Notes under the pieces: generated by a model | What the model was told of the DNA's origin: nothing | Database searches by the model: none | What the model saw: only the letters and a program-made list of their open reading frames with translations | DNA from: Planctomycetota bacterium | GTDB taxonomy: Bacteria; Planctomycetota; UBA1135; GCA-002686595 | NCBI GenBank assembly: GCA_028278425.1 | Contig: JANQEJ010000284.1 | Coordinates: 1-64,000, forward strand | DNA: 64,000 bases | Reading direction: 5' to 3' | Program-made: the position numbers and the translations under genes | Shown: piece by piece, positions 35,204-44,141 of the stretch | How positions within the stretch are numbered: position 1 is the stretch's first letter | Layout: every line of letters starts with the position of its first letter

Positions 35204-36357
35204 CGGAACACCGCGTGGCGCACGGAGAAGACGCGCGGCAGGCCCTCCGCGATGCGGTTCCAGGAATCGGCGCCGTCGCGGCTCGCCCAGACGTCGCCGC
35301 CGGTCGTGCCGAAGTAGACGCCGGTCCGGCGCTGGTCGTCGTCGGCGCACATCGCCTGGCGCAGGACCGTGTACCAGCCGTTCTTCCTGGGGAGGCCCTT
35401 GTCCTTGCGCTGCCACGACCTGCCGCCGTTCTCGGTCTTGTACACGGCGGGCTTGCCGTCGACGCTCGTGCGGGGCCACTTCTGCGTGCCGTCCATCGGG
35501 AAGGTCCACACCGTGTCGGCGTCGGTCGGGTGGCCGACGACGGGGAAGCCGATGTCGCCGATCTTCTTCGGCATCTTCCGGCCGACGCGCGCCCACTCCT
35601 CCGTCGCGTCGCGCTGCATCCGGTAGAAGCCGCAGTGGTTCTGCTGGTAGAGCACGTCCGGGTCGGCCGGGTGGATGATCATGCAGTGCGGGTCGTGCCC
35701 GTAGTCCGGCGAGCCGCCCGGGAAGATCTTCGCCACGCCGCGGTTGAGCGGCGCCCAGCTCTTGCCCTGGTCGAAGCTCTCGAACGTGCCGCCGACCGAG
35801 AGCGACGTGTACATGTGCTTCCTGTCGCGCGGGTCGATCTCGATCGAGTGCTGGATCGCGCCGCCCGGCGTGACGTTGTTTCCGCCGAGGTTCCACTTGC
35901 CCCAGCTCTTCCCCTCGTTCCAGCCCTTGACCGGGCGCCAGCTTAACCCGCCGTCGGTCGAGCGGAACATCCCGCTCGGCGCGGTGCCGACGTACCAGAC
36001 GCCGGGCTCGTCGACGTGTCCCGGTCCGAGCCAGAAGCACGACTCCACGGCCAACCCGCGGGTGTCCTTCTGCTCGCCCCTGGCCGCCTTCCTGCCCTTG
36101 CCGTACTTCGGCGGGCGCTTCGCCTCGGTCCACGTGCGCCCGCGGTTCGTCGAGCGGTAGATCGTCGGCCCCAGGTGTCCCCCCGTCGCCGAGAGCAGGA
36201 GCGTCCTCCCGTCGCGCGGGTCGAGCCGGAAGTCGTTCACGACCTGGCCGAACTGGAACGGACCGCGGATCTTCCAGCTTCTCCGGCCGGGGCCGGCGTC
36301 GAGCACGAAGCCCCCCTTGATGGTCCCGATCAAGAGCGACGCTTGCTTCTTCGGCAT
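35200..36357 (-). CDS. BNR/WD40/YVTN-like beta-propeller protein (sialidase-like repeats)
   Basis: The 385-residue protein has several Asp-box/BNR repeats of the S-x-D-x-G-x-x-W type: RSTNRGRTWTEA, RSTDGGLSWRPV, ESFDQGKSWAPL, KTENGGRSWQRK and ASRDGADSWNRI. Each marks a propeller blade, as in sialidases and Vps10/sortilin. There is no signal peptide, so it is probably cytoplasmic. The annotation as exo-sialidase is common but unsupported because catalytic Arg triad residues are not evident. ATG 36357 follows an AGGAGG site. It is coupled to the MoaD/ThiS-like gene downstream by GTGA overlap. Confidence 0.8.
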   Translation of the reverse strand: MPKKQASLLIGTIKGGFVLDAGPGRRSWKIRGPFQFGQVVNDFRLDPRDGRTLLLSATGGHLGPTIYRSTNRGRTWTEAKRPPKYGKGRKAARGEQKDTRGLAVESCFWLGPGHVDEPGVWYVGTAPSGMFRSTDGGLSWRPVKGWNEGKSWGKWNLGGNNVTPGGAIQHSIEIDPRDRKHMYTSLSVGGTFESFDQGKSWAPLNRGVAKIFPGGSPDYGHDPHCMIIHPADPDVLYQQNHCGFYRMQRDATEEWARVGRKMPKKIGDIGFPVVGHPTDADTVWTFPMDGTQKWPRTSVDGKPAVYKTENGGRSWQRKDKGLPRKNGWYTVLRQAMCADDDQRRTGVYFGTTGGDVWASRDGADSWNRIAEGLPRVFSVRHAVFR

Positions 36358-36427
36358 CGAATCCTCCTGTTGATCCCTGGGTGGACGCCTGCTCTTCGCC
36401 GTCGTCGCACGCGCGTCTGACGAAAAA

Positions 36428-37153
36428 TCACGCCGATTCCGCGGCGGCGCGCAGCGACGCCGCGGCGTCGCGGACCCCGCGCAGGGCCGCGAGAGCTCCC
36501 GGTCCGGCGGCGACGCCCCGCCCGGCGCGCTCGCCCGGGTCGTCGAGGTCCCCGAGGCCGCTGCCACCCCCGACGACCTTCATGTAGGAGAGCACGAGGT
36601 CGCGCACCTCCTTGGCGTTCGCGACGCCCGCCATCTGGAAGTTGTGTCCCCCGGCCACCGGCGTCCCGGCGGCGGCCGCCCCGCCGCCGGCCGTGTCGAC
36701 CATCAGGTTCTGGATCCCGAAGAAGCGCTCGATGGGCCCCTGCTTCAGCCGCAGGTTCTGCACGTTGGCGTACGTGAGCGTCATCTCCTTGATGATGAAC
36801 GCCCCCTCGCGGATGCGCAGCGAGCGGTCGGTGACGATGTAGTAGCGCATGTCGTAGTCGATGCGCACGTGCACGTAGGCGAGGCTCAGGAAGAAGAAGA
36901 CGAGCATCGCGATCAGCGCGACGAGCACCGCGCCGGGCAGCCCGCCCTCGAAGAGCACGATGAGAAAGACAAAGAGACCGACGAAGGCGAGGAACGCGCT
37001 GACGAGGAAGAGCACGAGCAGGCGGTAGGTCAGGAACTTCGGGCTCGCGCGGAACACCTGCACGCTCGCGTGGCTGCCCGCCGGCGGGTCCGGCGGCTCG
37101 GTCGGGGCCTTGAGCAGGCGCAGCAGCGCGTCCTTGACCGGGCTATAGACCAT
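36428..37153 (-). CDS. Membrane protein with bacterial PH (bPH2/YdbS-like) domain
   Basis: The 241-residue protein has two hydrophobic helices at about 42-68 and 70-95 (LLVLFLVSAFLAFVGLF, AVLVALIAMLVFFFLSLAYV), followed by a bPH2 domain: DYDMRYYIVTDRSLRIREGA, KEMTLTYANVQNLRLKQGP and FFGIQNLMVDTAGG. The tail is Gly/Ala-rich and low complexity. Its start overlaps the preceding PH gene's stop by one base (TGATG), so they form one unit. Related YdbS/YdbT pairs are membrane proteins of unclear role in the envelope. The function here is not known. Confidence 0.8.
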   Translation of the reverse strand: MVYSPVKDALLRLLKAPTEPPDPPAGSHASVQVFRASPKFLTYRLLVLFLVSAFLAFVGLFVFLIVLFEGGLPGAVLVALIAMLVFFFLSLAYVHVRIDYDMRYYIVTDRSLRIREGAFIIKEMTLTYANVQNLRLKQGPIERFFGIQNLMVDTAGGGAAAAGTPVAGGHNFQMAGVANAKEVRDLVLSYMKVVGGGSGLGDLDDPGERAGRGVAAGPGALAALRGVRDAAASLRAAAESA

Positions 37154-37668
37154 CAGTCCGCCTTCGCCTCGAGCGCGCGCCGCGCGCCGTCGAGCTCCCC
37201 TCGAATCTCCTTGAGCAGCGCGACCAGCTCGTCCTCGCCGCCCGCCGGCGCGGCCGCCTCGCCGCCGGCCTCCGGCTCGACGCCCTCGTGCCCGCGCATG
37301 CGCCGGTAAAGGAAGTCGCGCACGGCTTCGTATTCCCCCATCCCTTCGAGCGACAGCTCGGCCGTCGAGCTTCCCGACGCGGTCTGGATGTCCACGGTCC
37401 CGATGCCGAGCCAGCGCTCGAACACGTTGCGCTTCACGTGGATGTCCTGGATGCGCTTGTAGGTGAGGTAGATCTCGCGCCGGAAGAGGATCCCCCAGGA
37501 CGCGCTGACCCCCTCCTCGTCGAACTTGTAGCGCAGCGTGTGGAACTTGAAATAGAACGGCCAGATGACGATCGGGAAGACGATGTTGGCCGCGAGCGCC
37601 TGGAGGAAGTACATCTTCATCAGGTTCTTGTGCGGCCGGGTGATCGCGCGGATGGCGGCGTCGTCCAT
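37153..37668 (-). CDS. bPH2-domain membrane protein (YdbS/YdbT-like), first of a coupled pair
   Basis: The 171-residue protein has a single hydrophobic region (YFLQALAANIVFPIVIWPFY, about residues 20-40), then a bPH2 domain with FKFHTLRYKFDEEGVSASWG, FRREIYLTYKRIQDIHVKRN and RWLGIGTVDIQTASG. The C-terminal 45 residues are acidic and then helical (DELVALLKEIRGELDGARRA). It is the first gene of a two-gene unit and diverges from the GNAT gene across 79 bases. The function is unknown; such proteins often come in pairs as here. Confidence 0.8.
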   Translation of the reverse strand: MDDAAIRAITRPHKNLMKMYFLQALAANIVFPIVIWPFYFKFHTLRYKFDEEGVSASWGILFRREIYLTYKRIQDIHVKRNVFERWLGIGTVDIQTASGSSTAELSLEGMGEYEAVRDFLYRRMRGHEGVEPEAGGEAAAPAGGEDELVALLKEIRGELDGARRALEAKAD

Positions 37669-37747
37669 GGGGGGATCGTAGCCCGCGGCGAGGACCCGAA
37701 ACTACGGGGAACCGACGCGCCCTCCGGTGCGTCTCTGAGAAGGAGCC

Positions 37748-38224
37748 ATGCAATCCGACTTCCTGCAACGCCCGGTGGTGCCCGACGACCTGGAGGCCCT
37801 GCTCAGGATCGAGCGCCGCTCCCATCCGGCCGCCTGGACCCGCAACCAGCTCTACTGGTTCCTCCACCGGCCCCGGGTCACCTTCCACGCGCTGACCGAG
37901 CGCCGCTACCCCAAGACGCCGATCGGCTTCTTCGTCGTCGCCGACGCGCCGGACAAGCTCTACCTCGCCAACCTGGCGGTGACGCCGGCCTGGCGGCGGC
38001 GCGGCGTGGCGACGTTCGCGCTACGGGAGCTCGAGGACATCGCCCGGATGCGCGGCCGTCCCGCGATCGTCCTGGACGTGCAGGAGTCGAACCTCTCCGC
38101 GCAGCTCCTCTACCGGAAGGCCGGATACCTCGCCGTCCAAGTCCTCCGCGGCCACTACGGCGAGGAGGACGGCTACCGGATGCGGAAGGAGCTCGCCCCG
38201 GTCCCCGCGTCTTCCCCCCGGTGA
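37748..38224 (+). CDS. GNAT acetyltransferase (RimI-like)
   Basis: The 158-residue protein has the GNAT acetyl-CoA-binding loop in NLAVTPAWRRRGVATFALRE, the Q/R-x-x-G-x-A motif R-R-G-V-A, and the later NLSAQLLYRKAGYLAVQV. Length and motifs match RimI-type N-acetyltransferases, though the ribosomal protein S18 target is only inferred. It ends 90 bases before the ATPase gene of the injection-system cluster and is on the same strand, so it may share a transcript, but nothing ties it functionally to the cluster. The ribosome site GAGAAGGAG precedes ATG 37748. Confidence 0.85.
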   Translation: MQSDFLQRPVVPDDLEALLRIERRSHPAAWTRNQLYWFLHRPRVTFHALTERRYPKTPIGFFVVADAPDKLYLANLAVTPAWRRRGVATFALRELEDIARMRGRPAIVLDVQESNLSAQLLYRKAGYLAVQVLRGHYGEEDGYRMRKELAPVPASSPR

Positions 38225-38313
38225 CGTCGTCCCCGCGCGCGCGCCGCGGGAAAAAGCGTTAGAGTCCGTCGGGCCGCCCGGGGAGGAGGAGACGAGGCGC
38301 CGGCGACCACACG

Positions 38314-40431
38314 ATGGCACCCAACGCGGAAGAGCTCGCCGACGTCCTGCGCGACCTCGAGCGCGTCGACCGACGGCTTCGCCGACAGGTCGAGCGCGCC
38401 CGGTTGCTCCACCGGGATCCCGACGAGCTGCGCGGGCTCCACATCTCCGAGCAGCAGGTGAACGAGGTCCTCGCCCGGGAGAGCGGGATGCCGGAGTGGT
38501 CCGCCGCGGAGGATGCGGACCGCGAAAGCCCGCGACGGGCCTCCGCGCGCCTCCGCGGGCTGGCGCGCCTCTTCGGGCTTGAGGAGCTGGACGTCGACGT
38601 GCTCCTGACGTGCCTCGCGCCCGAGGTGGATCCGCGCTACCAGCTCCTCTTCGCCTACCTGCAGGACGACGTCACGCGCAAGCACGCGTCGGTCGACCTC
38701 CTGTTGAACGTGTGGTGCGCGTCGTTCGAGGAGAAGCTGCGCGCGCGGGAGCGCTTCGCGCCGGACGCCCCGCTCCTGCGCCACCGCCTCGTCGCGCTCG
38801 TTGATCCGCCCGGAGCGCCGCCCGGCCCGCGCATTCACCGGCAGGTCCAGCTCGACGAGCGCATCGCGGATCACCTCCTGGGATCCGACCGCCCGGACGC
38901 GCGGCTCGCGCGCCTGGCGACCGCGATCGCGCCGGCGACCTCGTTCGACGACGTGTTCCTGCGCGCGACGACCAGGGAGCGCTTCCGCGGGTGGGTCGCG
39001 GAGCGCGAGGCCGGCCGCGCGCCCGGCGTGCTCTACCTCCAGGGTCCGCGCGGAACGGACAAGGCGCGGGTCGCCGAAGCCTTGTGCCGGGAGCTCGGCG
39101 TCGGCCTCTTGACCGTCGACGCCAGCGAGCTCCGCGCCCTCCCCGACGCCGCCGCCCGGTTCGAGGCGGTCGCGCTCGTCGCGCGCGAGGCCCGGCTGCG
39201 CGAGTCGGCGCTCTTCGTGAGCGGCTTCGACGCGCTCCTCGCGGAGGATCAGGCGAGCCTGCGGCGCGCGGTCCTCGACGCCGTATCCGACCTGTCCGCG
39301 CCGGGGCTTCTCGCCGGCGAGAAGGCCTTCGAGCCGCCCGCCCGGCCGAAGGGAGCCGGCTTCGCGCGCGTGGAGCTCGCGCCACCGGACTACGCGCAGC
39401 GCAAGCGGCTCTGGTCCGCGGCCCTGCCGGACCGCGCGGACTCGGACGCGGCGGCGCTCGCCAACGCCTTCCGACTGTCCGCGGGCGAGATCCGCGACGC
39501 GCTCGCGAGCGCGCGCCGGGCGGCCGAGTGGCGCGATCCGGGGGGTGAGGGGCCGCGCATGGCCGACCTGGCCGAGGCGTGCCGCCGGATCTCCAGCCGC
39601 GACCTGTCGGGGCTGGCGCAGCGAATCCACCCGCGCTACACGCTCGACGACATCGTCCTGCCCGCCGATCGCCTCGAGCAGCTCGCGGAGATCTGCAACC
39701 ACGGGCGGCGGCGCGGAACGGTCTACGAGGAATGGGGCTTCGACCGCAAGCTCGCGCTGGGCAAGGGGCTGAACGTCCTCTTCGCCGGCCCGTCGGGAAC
39801 CGGCAAGACCATGGCGGCCGAGGTGGTCGCCGGTAGCCTCGAGCTGGACCTCTTCAAGATCGACCTCTCCGCCACGGTGAGCAAGTACATCGGCGAGACG
39901 GAGAAGAACCTCTCCCGCGTCTTCGCCGAGGCCGCGCGGACCAGCGCGATCCTGTTCTTCGACGAGGCGGACGCGCTGTTCGGCAAGCGCACCGAGGTGC
40001 GCGACGCCCACGACCGCTACGCCAACATCGAAACCGGTTACCTCCTCCAGAAGATGGAGGAGTACGAGGGGCCGGTCATCCTGGCCACCAACCTGCGCAA
40101 GAACATGGACGACGCCTTCCTGCGCCGGATGCACTTCACCGTCGAGTTCCCCTTCCCCGGCGCTTCGCACCGCGAGCGGATCTGGCGCGGCGTCTGGCCG
40201 GAGGAGACCCCGCTGGCCGACCTCGACTTCGATTTCCTCGCCGACCGCCTCGAGCTCGCCGGAGGGAACATTCGCAACGTCGCTCTCGCCGCCGCCTTCC
40301 TCGCCGCGGGCGACGGCGGCGTCGTACGCATGCCGCACGTGATGCACGCCGCGCGCCGCGAGTACCAAAAGATGGGCAAGGTGGTCGAGGCCACGACCTT
40401 CCGTCCGTGGTCGCTCGAGCCCGAGCGATAA
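38314..40431 (+). CDS. AAA+ ATPase of the contractile injection system (Afp15-like)
   Basis: The 705-residue ATPase has a degenerate AAA-like module in the N-terminal half (LYLQGPRGTDKARVAEAL, where the Walker A consensus is broken) and an intact C-terminal AAA+ domain with Walker A GPSGTGKT (about 491-498) and Walker B ILFFDEADALFGKR (about 545). The sensor region reads VILATNLRKNMDDAFLRRM and the C-terminal lid NIRNVALAAAFLA. It matches the ATPase placed in eCIS gene clusters, thought to help assembly, and heads this cluster instead of closing it. A G-rich ribosome-site-like run (GGGGAGGAGGAG) is about 24 bases upstream of ATG 38314, unusually far. Confidence 0.88.
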   Translation: MAPNAEELADVLRDLERVDRRLRRQVERARLLHRDPDELRGLHISEQQVNEVLARESGMPEWSAAEDADRESPRRASARLRGLARLFGLEELDVDVLLTCLAPEVDPRYQLLFAYLQDDVTRKHASVDLLLNVWCASFEEKLRARERFAPDAPLLRHRLVALVDPPGAPPGPRIHRQVQLDERIADHLLGSDRPDARLARLATAIAPATSFDDVFLRATTRERFRGWVAEREAGRAPGVLYLQGPRGTDKARVAEALCRELGVGLLTVDASELRALPDAAARFEAVALVAREARLRESALFVSGFDALLAEDQASLRRAVLDAVSDLSAPGLLAGEKAFEPPARPKGAGFARVELAPPDYAQRKRLWSAALPDRADSDAAALANAFRLSAGEIRDALASARRAAEWRDPGGEGPRMADLAEACRRISSRDLSGLAQRIHPRYTLDDIVLPADRLEQLAEICNHGRRRGTVYEEWGFDRKLALGKGLNVLFAGPSGTGKTMAAEVVAGSLELDLFKIDLSATVSKYIGETEKNLSRVFAEAARTSAILFFDEADALFGKRTEVRDAHDRYANIETGYLLQKMEEYEGPVILATNLRKNMDDAFLRRMHFTVEFPFPGASHRERIWRGVWPEETPLADLDFDFLADRLELAGGNIRNVALAAAFLAAGDGGVVRMPHVMHAARREYQKMGKVVEATTFRPWSLEPER

Positions 40432-40499
40432 CCGGTCGCGGGCGGTCTGGACGCGAGGGACGGCTTCGCGCATAATCCGGCATTGAGGAGAGGAGGAGC

Positions 40500-41102
40500 T
40501 TGATCGACGACTTGAGTAGGTCTCTTGCGGCGTTGCTCAAAGGCGCGCTGGACCAGGACCTTGCCGGCCAGCTCACCGTCAGCTTCGCTGCGCCGGACGA
40601 TCGCTTTCGAGGCGAGGTCAGCCCGCCCGCGGTCAACTTCTTCCTGTACGACGTTCGCGAGAATCTCGAGCTCCGAAGGAACGACGTGACGCGCACGCCC
40701 ACCGGCTCCGGCACCGTCGCGCTCGCTCCGGCGCCGGTCTACGTGGACTGCTCGTACCTCGTCACCGCCTGGGCGAGCGACTCGAGCCAGTCGCAGGCCC
40801 TCGACGAGCAGCGCATCCTCGGGCAGGTCATGCGCGTCCTCCTGCGGCACAAGGCGCTCCCGAAGGACGTCCTGAAGGGACGCCTCGCCGACGGCGATCC
40901 GCCGAAGCGCGCGCTCCCCCTGCAGGAGAGCCTCCTCCAGAGCCCCGGTGAGTTCTGGCAGGCCATCGGGGGCAAGCCCAAGCCGACCTTCAACTACACG
41001 GTGACGGTCGGCATGTCGGTATTCGAACCCTCCGAGGCGCCGATGGCGACCGAGTCGGTCATCCGGCTGAAGCGCATCGCGGGAGAGGGCTCGCAATCCT
41101 AG
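40500..41102 (+). CDS. DUF4255 (Afp16/Pvc16-like) tail cap or terminator protein
   Basis: The 200-residue protein matches DUF4255, which in Afp/PVC systems caps the distal end of the sheath-tube. Diagnostic stretches are VSPPAVNFFLYDVRENLELR, YLVTAWA and LDEQRILGQVMRVLLRH, then PGEFWQAIGGKPKPTFNYTV at the C-terminus. It starts at TTG 40500 after a strong ribosome site (GGAGAGGAGGAG). The next gene is 57 bases away. Its usual partner is the Afp15-like ATPase directly upstream, as here. Confidence 0.85.
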   Translation: MIDDLSRSLAALLKGALDQDLAGQLTVSFAAPDDRFRGEVSPPAVNFFLYDVRENLELRRNDVTRTPTGSGTVALAPAPVYVDCSYLVTAWASDSSQSQALDEQRILGQVMRVLLRHKALPKDVLKGRLADGDPPKRALPLQESLLQSPGEFWQAIGGKPKPTFNYTVTVGMSVFEPSEAPMATESVIRLKRIAGEGSQS

Positions 41103-41159
41103 ATCCGTTCACAACCACGCTTTCGAACCGCTTGGCGACCTGAAACTCGAGGAGGAGTC

Positions 41160-42512
41160 ATGCCCCAGTACCTTTCACCGGGCGTCTACGTGGAAGAGGT
41201 GCCCTCGGCCGTTCAGCCGATCGCCGGAGTCGGCACCAGCACCGCCGGCTTCGTCGGCATCTTCCGTTCCACGGCCAGCGGAACGCCCGTGACCGGCGTG
41301 ACCGTGGGAACCGGCACCGGGTCCAAGAAGCACTTCGACCTCCCGGACTTCCCCGTCGTCACGGACGCGGGAACCTTCGAGTTCCGCGTCGACGGCCAGG
41401 TCATGTCCGGCCGGCTCGAGAACTCCTCCACGAAGTCCAAGGTCGTGTTCGACGACGCGCCCGACGACAACAAGCCCATCGTCGGCGACTACCTCGTCCA
41501 GGCGGCCGCGTCCGCCGTCGACTGCGCGCTCTGCACGAACTTCGCCGAGTTCAAGAAGGAGTTCGGCGACTTCTCGAGCGATCCCGGGCAGAACGCGCTG
41601 GCCCACGCCGTTTACGGCTTCTTCAACAACGGCGGAACGCGCTGCTGGGTCGCGCGGGTGACCACCGCCGGCGACGTGACCAAGGCCCTGGAGAAGTTCG
41701 CGGCGATCGACGAGATCGCGCTCGTCGCCGTGCCCGGCGCGACGGACGCGCCGACCCAGACGGCCGTGCTCGACCACTGCGAGAAAGTGGGCGACCGCTT
41801 CGGCATCCTCGACGGCCAGCGCTTCGACGGCAGCCAGTCGCTGACGCCCGACGCGGCCAAGGGCACGGTGCGCGACAGCAACTACGCGGCGCTCTATTTC
41901 CCCTGGATCCAGGTGACCGATCCCACCGCCAAGGGCGGTGGGCGCACCTACGTCGCGCCGAGCGGCCACGTCGCCGGCATCTACGCGCGCGTCGACGCGC
42001 AGCGCGGCGTGCACAAGGCGCCCGCCAACGAGGTGATCCGCGGGGCCCTGGGGGTGGAGATGCGCCTCAGCAAGGCGCACCAGGACGGGCTCAACCCCGA
42101 CGGCATCAACGTCATCCGCGCCTTCAACGGCAACATCACGGTTTGGGGGGCGCGCACGCTCGGCGGCGACGCGAACGCGGAGTGGAAGTACCTCAGCGTG
42201 CGGCGTCTCTTCCTGTTCCTGCGGGAGTCGATCGACGAGGGCACCAAGTGGGTCGTGTTCGAGCCCAACGAGCCCGGCTTGTGGGCCAAGATCCGGCGCA
42301 ACGTCGAGGCGTTCCTGACCACCGTTTGGAGCGAGGGCGCGCTCTTCGGCGCCACGCCCCAGGAGGCCTTCTACGTCAAGTGCGACGCCGAGCTGAACCC
42401 GCCGGCGGTGCGCGACCAGGGCCAGGTGATCACCGAGATCGGCGTGGCCGTCGTGCGGCCCGCCGAGTTCGTCATCTTCCGCATCAGCCAATGGGCGGGA
42501 CCCGGGAGCTGA
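41160..42512 (+). CDS. Contractile tail sheath protein 1
   Basis: The 450-residue protein has the sheath N-terminus YLSPGVYVEEVPSAVQPI and C-terminal sheath domain WKYLSVRRLFLFLRESIDEG, EAFYVKCDAELNPP and FVIFRISQW. Compared with sheath 2, residues about 40-110 contain an extra segment (TGTGSKKHFDLPDFP...) that would project from the surface. Sheath subunits form the contracting outer cylinder. It follows a good ribosome site (GAGGAGGAG). It and the next gene are paralogues, as in Afp where up to three sheath genes are arranged in tandem. Confidence 0.92.
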   Translation: MPQYLSPGVYVEEVPSAVQPIAGVGTSTAGFVGIFRSTASGTPVTGVTVGTGTGSKKHFDLPDFPVVTDAGTFEFRVDGQVMSGRLENSSTKSKVVFDDAPDDNKPIVGDYLVQAAASAVDCALCTNFAEFKKEFGDFSSDPGQNALAHAVYGFFNNGGTRCWVARVTTAGDVTKALEKFAAIDEIALVAVPGATDAPTQTAVLDHCEKVGDRFGILDGQRFDGSQSLTPDAAKGTVRDSNYAALYFPWIQVTDPTAKGGGRTYVAPSGHVAGIYARVDAQRGVHKAPANEVIRGALGVEMRLSKAHQDGLNPDGINVIRAFNGNITVWGARTLGGDANAEWKYLSVRRLFLFLRESIDEGTKWVVFEPNEPGLWAKIRRNVEAFLTTVWSEGALFGATPQEAFYVKCDAELNPPAVRDQGQVITEIGVAVVRPAEFVIFRISQWAGPGS

Positions 42513-42536
42513 TCCGACCCGACGAAGAAGACCGCG

Positions 42537-43691
42537 ATGCCCCCCCAGCAAAGTCCCGGTCTCTACCGGGAGGAGATCTTCCAGCGGCCCCCCCGGCCGT
42601 TCTTCACCGGCGTGCCGGCCTTTCTCGGCGTCGGCGGGCCGGCGAGCCGCGTCCCTCCGAACGAGCCGCGCGGCTTCGGGACGTTCTCCGAGTTCGCCGA
42701 GAGCTTCGGCGAGACCGAAGGCCCGCTCTCGGTGTCGGTGCGCGGGTTCTTCGAGAACGGCGGAACGCGCTGCTCGGTGCTGCGCCTCGCCGACGCGTCG
42801 CTCGGCGCGCTCGAGGCCGGGCTGGAGGTGCTCGCCGCGTACGACGAGTGCGATCTCGTCTGCGCTCCGGACGTCACGCGCGACGACGGCCGCGACCTGG
42901 CCGAGCTGCGCATCGGCGTGCTGGCGAAGCAGAACGCGGTGCTCGCGCACTGCGACTCGACGGGCGATCGCTTCGCGATCCTCGACCCGCTCCCGCGCGC
43001 GTCCACCGACGAGGTCGTCGCGCAACGCGCGGACCTGGCCGGTTCGAACGGGGCGCTGTACTACCCCTGGATCCGGGTCGACGCGACCGGGCCGGCCACG
43101 CCGCCGTGCGGGCACGTGGCCGGCGTCTACGCGCGCAGCGACGACCGCGTCGGCTTCCACAAGGCGCCCGCCAACGAGGTGCTGCGAGGAGTCCTCGCCC
43201 TGGGCGGCGGCGAGCTCGACGAGGCGGCCCGCGGCGAGCTGAACGCGCGGGGCGTCAACTGCCTGCGCAGCTTCCCCGGACGCGGCGTGTGCGTCTGGGG
43301 AGCGCGAACGGTGAGCCGCGAGAGCGCGTGGACCTACGTCAACGTGCGGCGGCTCTTCCTGACCGTGGCGCGATGGGTGGACCGCAACCTCGCGGACGCC
43401 GTCTTCGAGCCCAACGACCGGCGTCTCTGGACGCGCATCGAGCGCGAGCTCACCGCCTTTTTCGAGGAGCTCCACCGCCGGGGCGCCCTGCGCGGCGACT
43501 CGCCCGAGGAAGCCTTCTACGTCAAGTGCGACGCGGAGACCAACCCGCCCGCGCAACGGGAGAACGGCGAGCTGGTCGCCGAGATCGGCCTCGCGCCGGG
43601 GATCCCGAGCGAGTTCGTCGTGGTCCGCATCGTCCGCGGGACGAGCGGTACGACCATTTCCGAGCCGGTCCCGGCCGGCTCACCAACCTAA
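42537..43691 (+). CDS. Contractile tail sheath protein 2
   Basis: The 384-residue sheath paralogue starts SPGLYREEIFQRPPRPFFTG and ends EAFYVKCDAETNPPAQRENG, PSEFVVVRIVRG. It lacks the surface insertion seen in sheath 1 (450 residues) but keeps the core (NVRRLFLTVARWVDRNL, KAPANEVLRGVL). In Afp-like machines, different sheaths form separate parts of the cylinder, for example the baseplate-proximal ring. It begins 24 bases after sheath 1 stops, so both are on one transcript. A GAAGAAGA purine run lies at 42523-42530 ahead of ATG 42537. Confidence 0.9.
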   Translation: MPPQQSPGLYREEIFQRPPRPFFTGVPAFLGVGGPASRVPPNEPRGFGTFSEFAESFGETEGPLSVSVRGFFENGGTRCSVLRLADASLGALEAGLEVLAAYDECDLVCAPDVTRDDGRDLAELRIGVLAKQNAVLAHCDSTGDRFAILDPLPRASTDEVVAQRADLAGSNGALYYPWIRVDATGPATPPCGHVAGVYARSDDRVGFHKAPANEVLRGVLALGGGELDEAARGELNARGVNCLRSFPGRGVCVWGARTVSRESAWTYVNVRRLFLTVARWVDRNLADAVFEPNDRRLWTRIERELTAFFEELHRRGALRGDSPEEAFYVKCDAETNPPAQRENGELVAEIGLAPGIPSEFVVVRIVRGTSGTTISEPVPAGSPT

Positions 43692-43706
43692 GAGGAGGAA
43701 CGCGAC

Positions 43707-44141
43707 ATGGCGGTCGGAGATCGTCAGGACCCCTACGGTGTTTACAAGTTTCTGGTGGAGATCGACGGCATCAAGCGCGCCGGTTTCCAGGAGTGCACCG
43801 GCCTCGACTCGACACAGGAAGCGGTCGAGTACCGCGAAGGGACCGACCCGCTCACGATGCGCAAGGTCCCGGCGCTCGTCACCTACTCCAACATCACGCT
43901 CAACCGCGGGATGACGGACGACGACGACCTCTGGCAGTGGCGCAAGCTCGCGCAGGACGGCAAGGTCGAACGCCGCAACCTCTCCATCGTCCTCCTGGAC
44001 GACACCGGCGAGGAGAAGCTGCGCTGGAACGTGCGCAACTGCTGGCCGAGCAAGTGGTCGGGACCCAGCTTCAACGCGCAGACCAACGACTTCGCGATCG
44101 AGAGTCTCGAGATCGCGCACGAAGGGATTGAGGCCGGATGA
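43707..44141 (+). CDS. Inner tube protein 1 (gp19/Hcp-like)
   Basis: The 144-residue protein matches the tail tube family (gp19): DPYGVYKFLVEIDGIKRAGF, ECTGLDSTQEAVEYREG, YSNITLNRGMTDDDDLWQW and NCWPSKWSGPSFNAQTNDFA. Tube subunits form the hollow inner shaft that carries effectors. It has a ribosome site AGAGGAGGAA and overlaps the next gene by an ATGA junction. Its partner is the second tube protein at 44696, which probably forms the baseplate-proximal ring. Confidence 0.93.
   Translation: MAVGDRQDPYGVYKFLVEIDGIKRAGFQECTGLDSTQEAVEYREGTDPLTMRKVPALVTYSNITLNRGMTDDDDLWQWRKLAQDGKVERRNLSIVLLDDTGEEKLRWNVRNCWPSKWSGPSFNAQTNDFAIESLEIAHEGIEAG

Noticed and set aside
35200-36357. Annotation of the propeller protein as a sialidase enzyme
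   Set aside because: Asp-box repeats are present but the catalytic Arg triad and Tyr/Glu pair are not evident, and no signal peptide is seen, so I name it only as a propeller.
41175-43556. Long open frame on the minus strand across the two sheath genes
   Set aside because: The translation has no recognisable motif and is rich in Arg, Val, Glu and His as expected of an antisense shadow of a GC-rich gene. The plus-strand sheaths are unmistakable.
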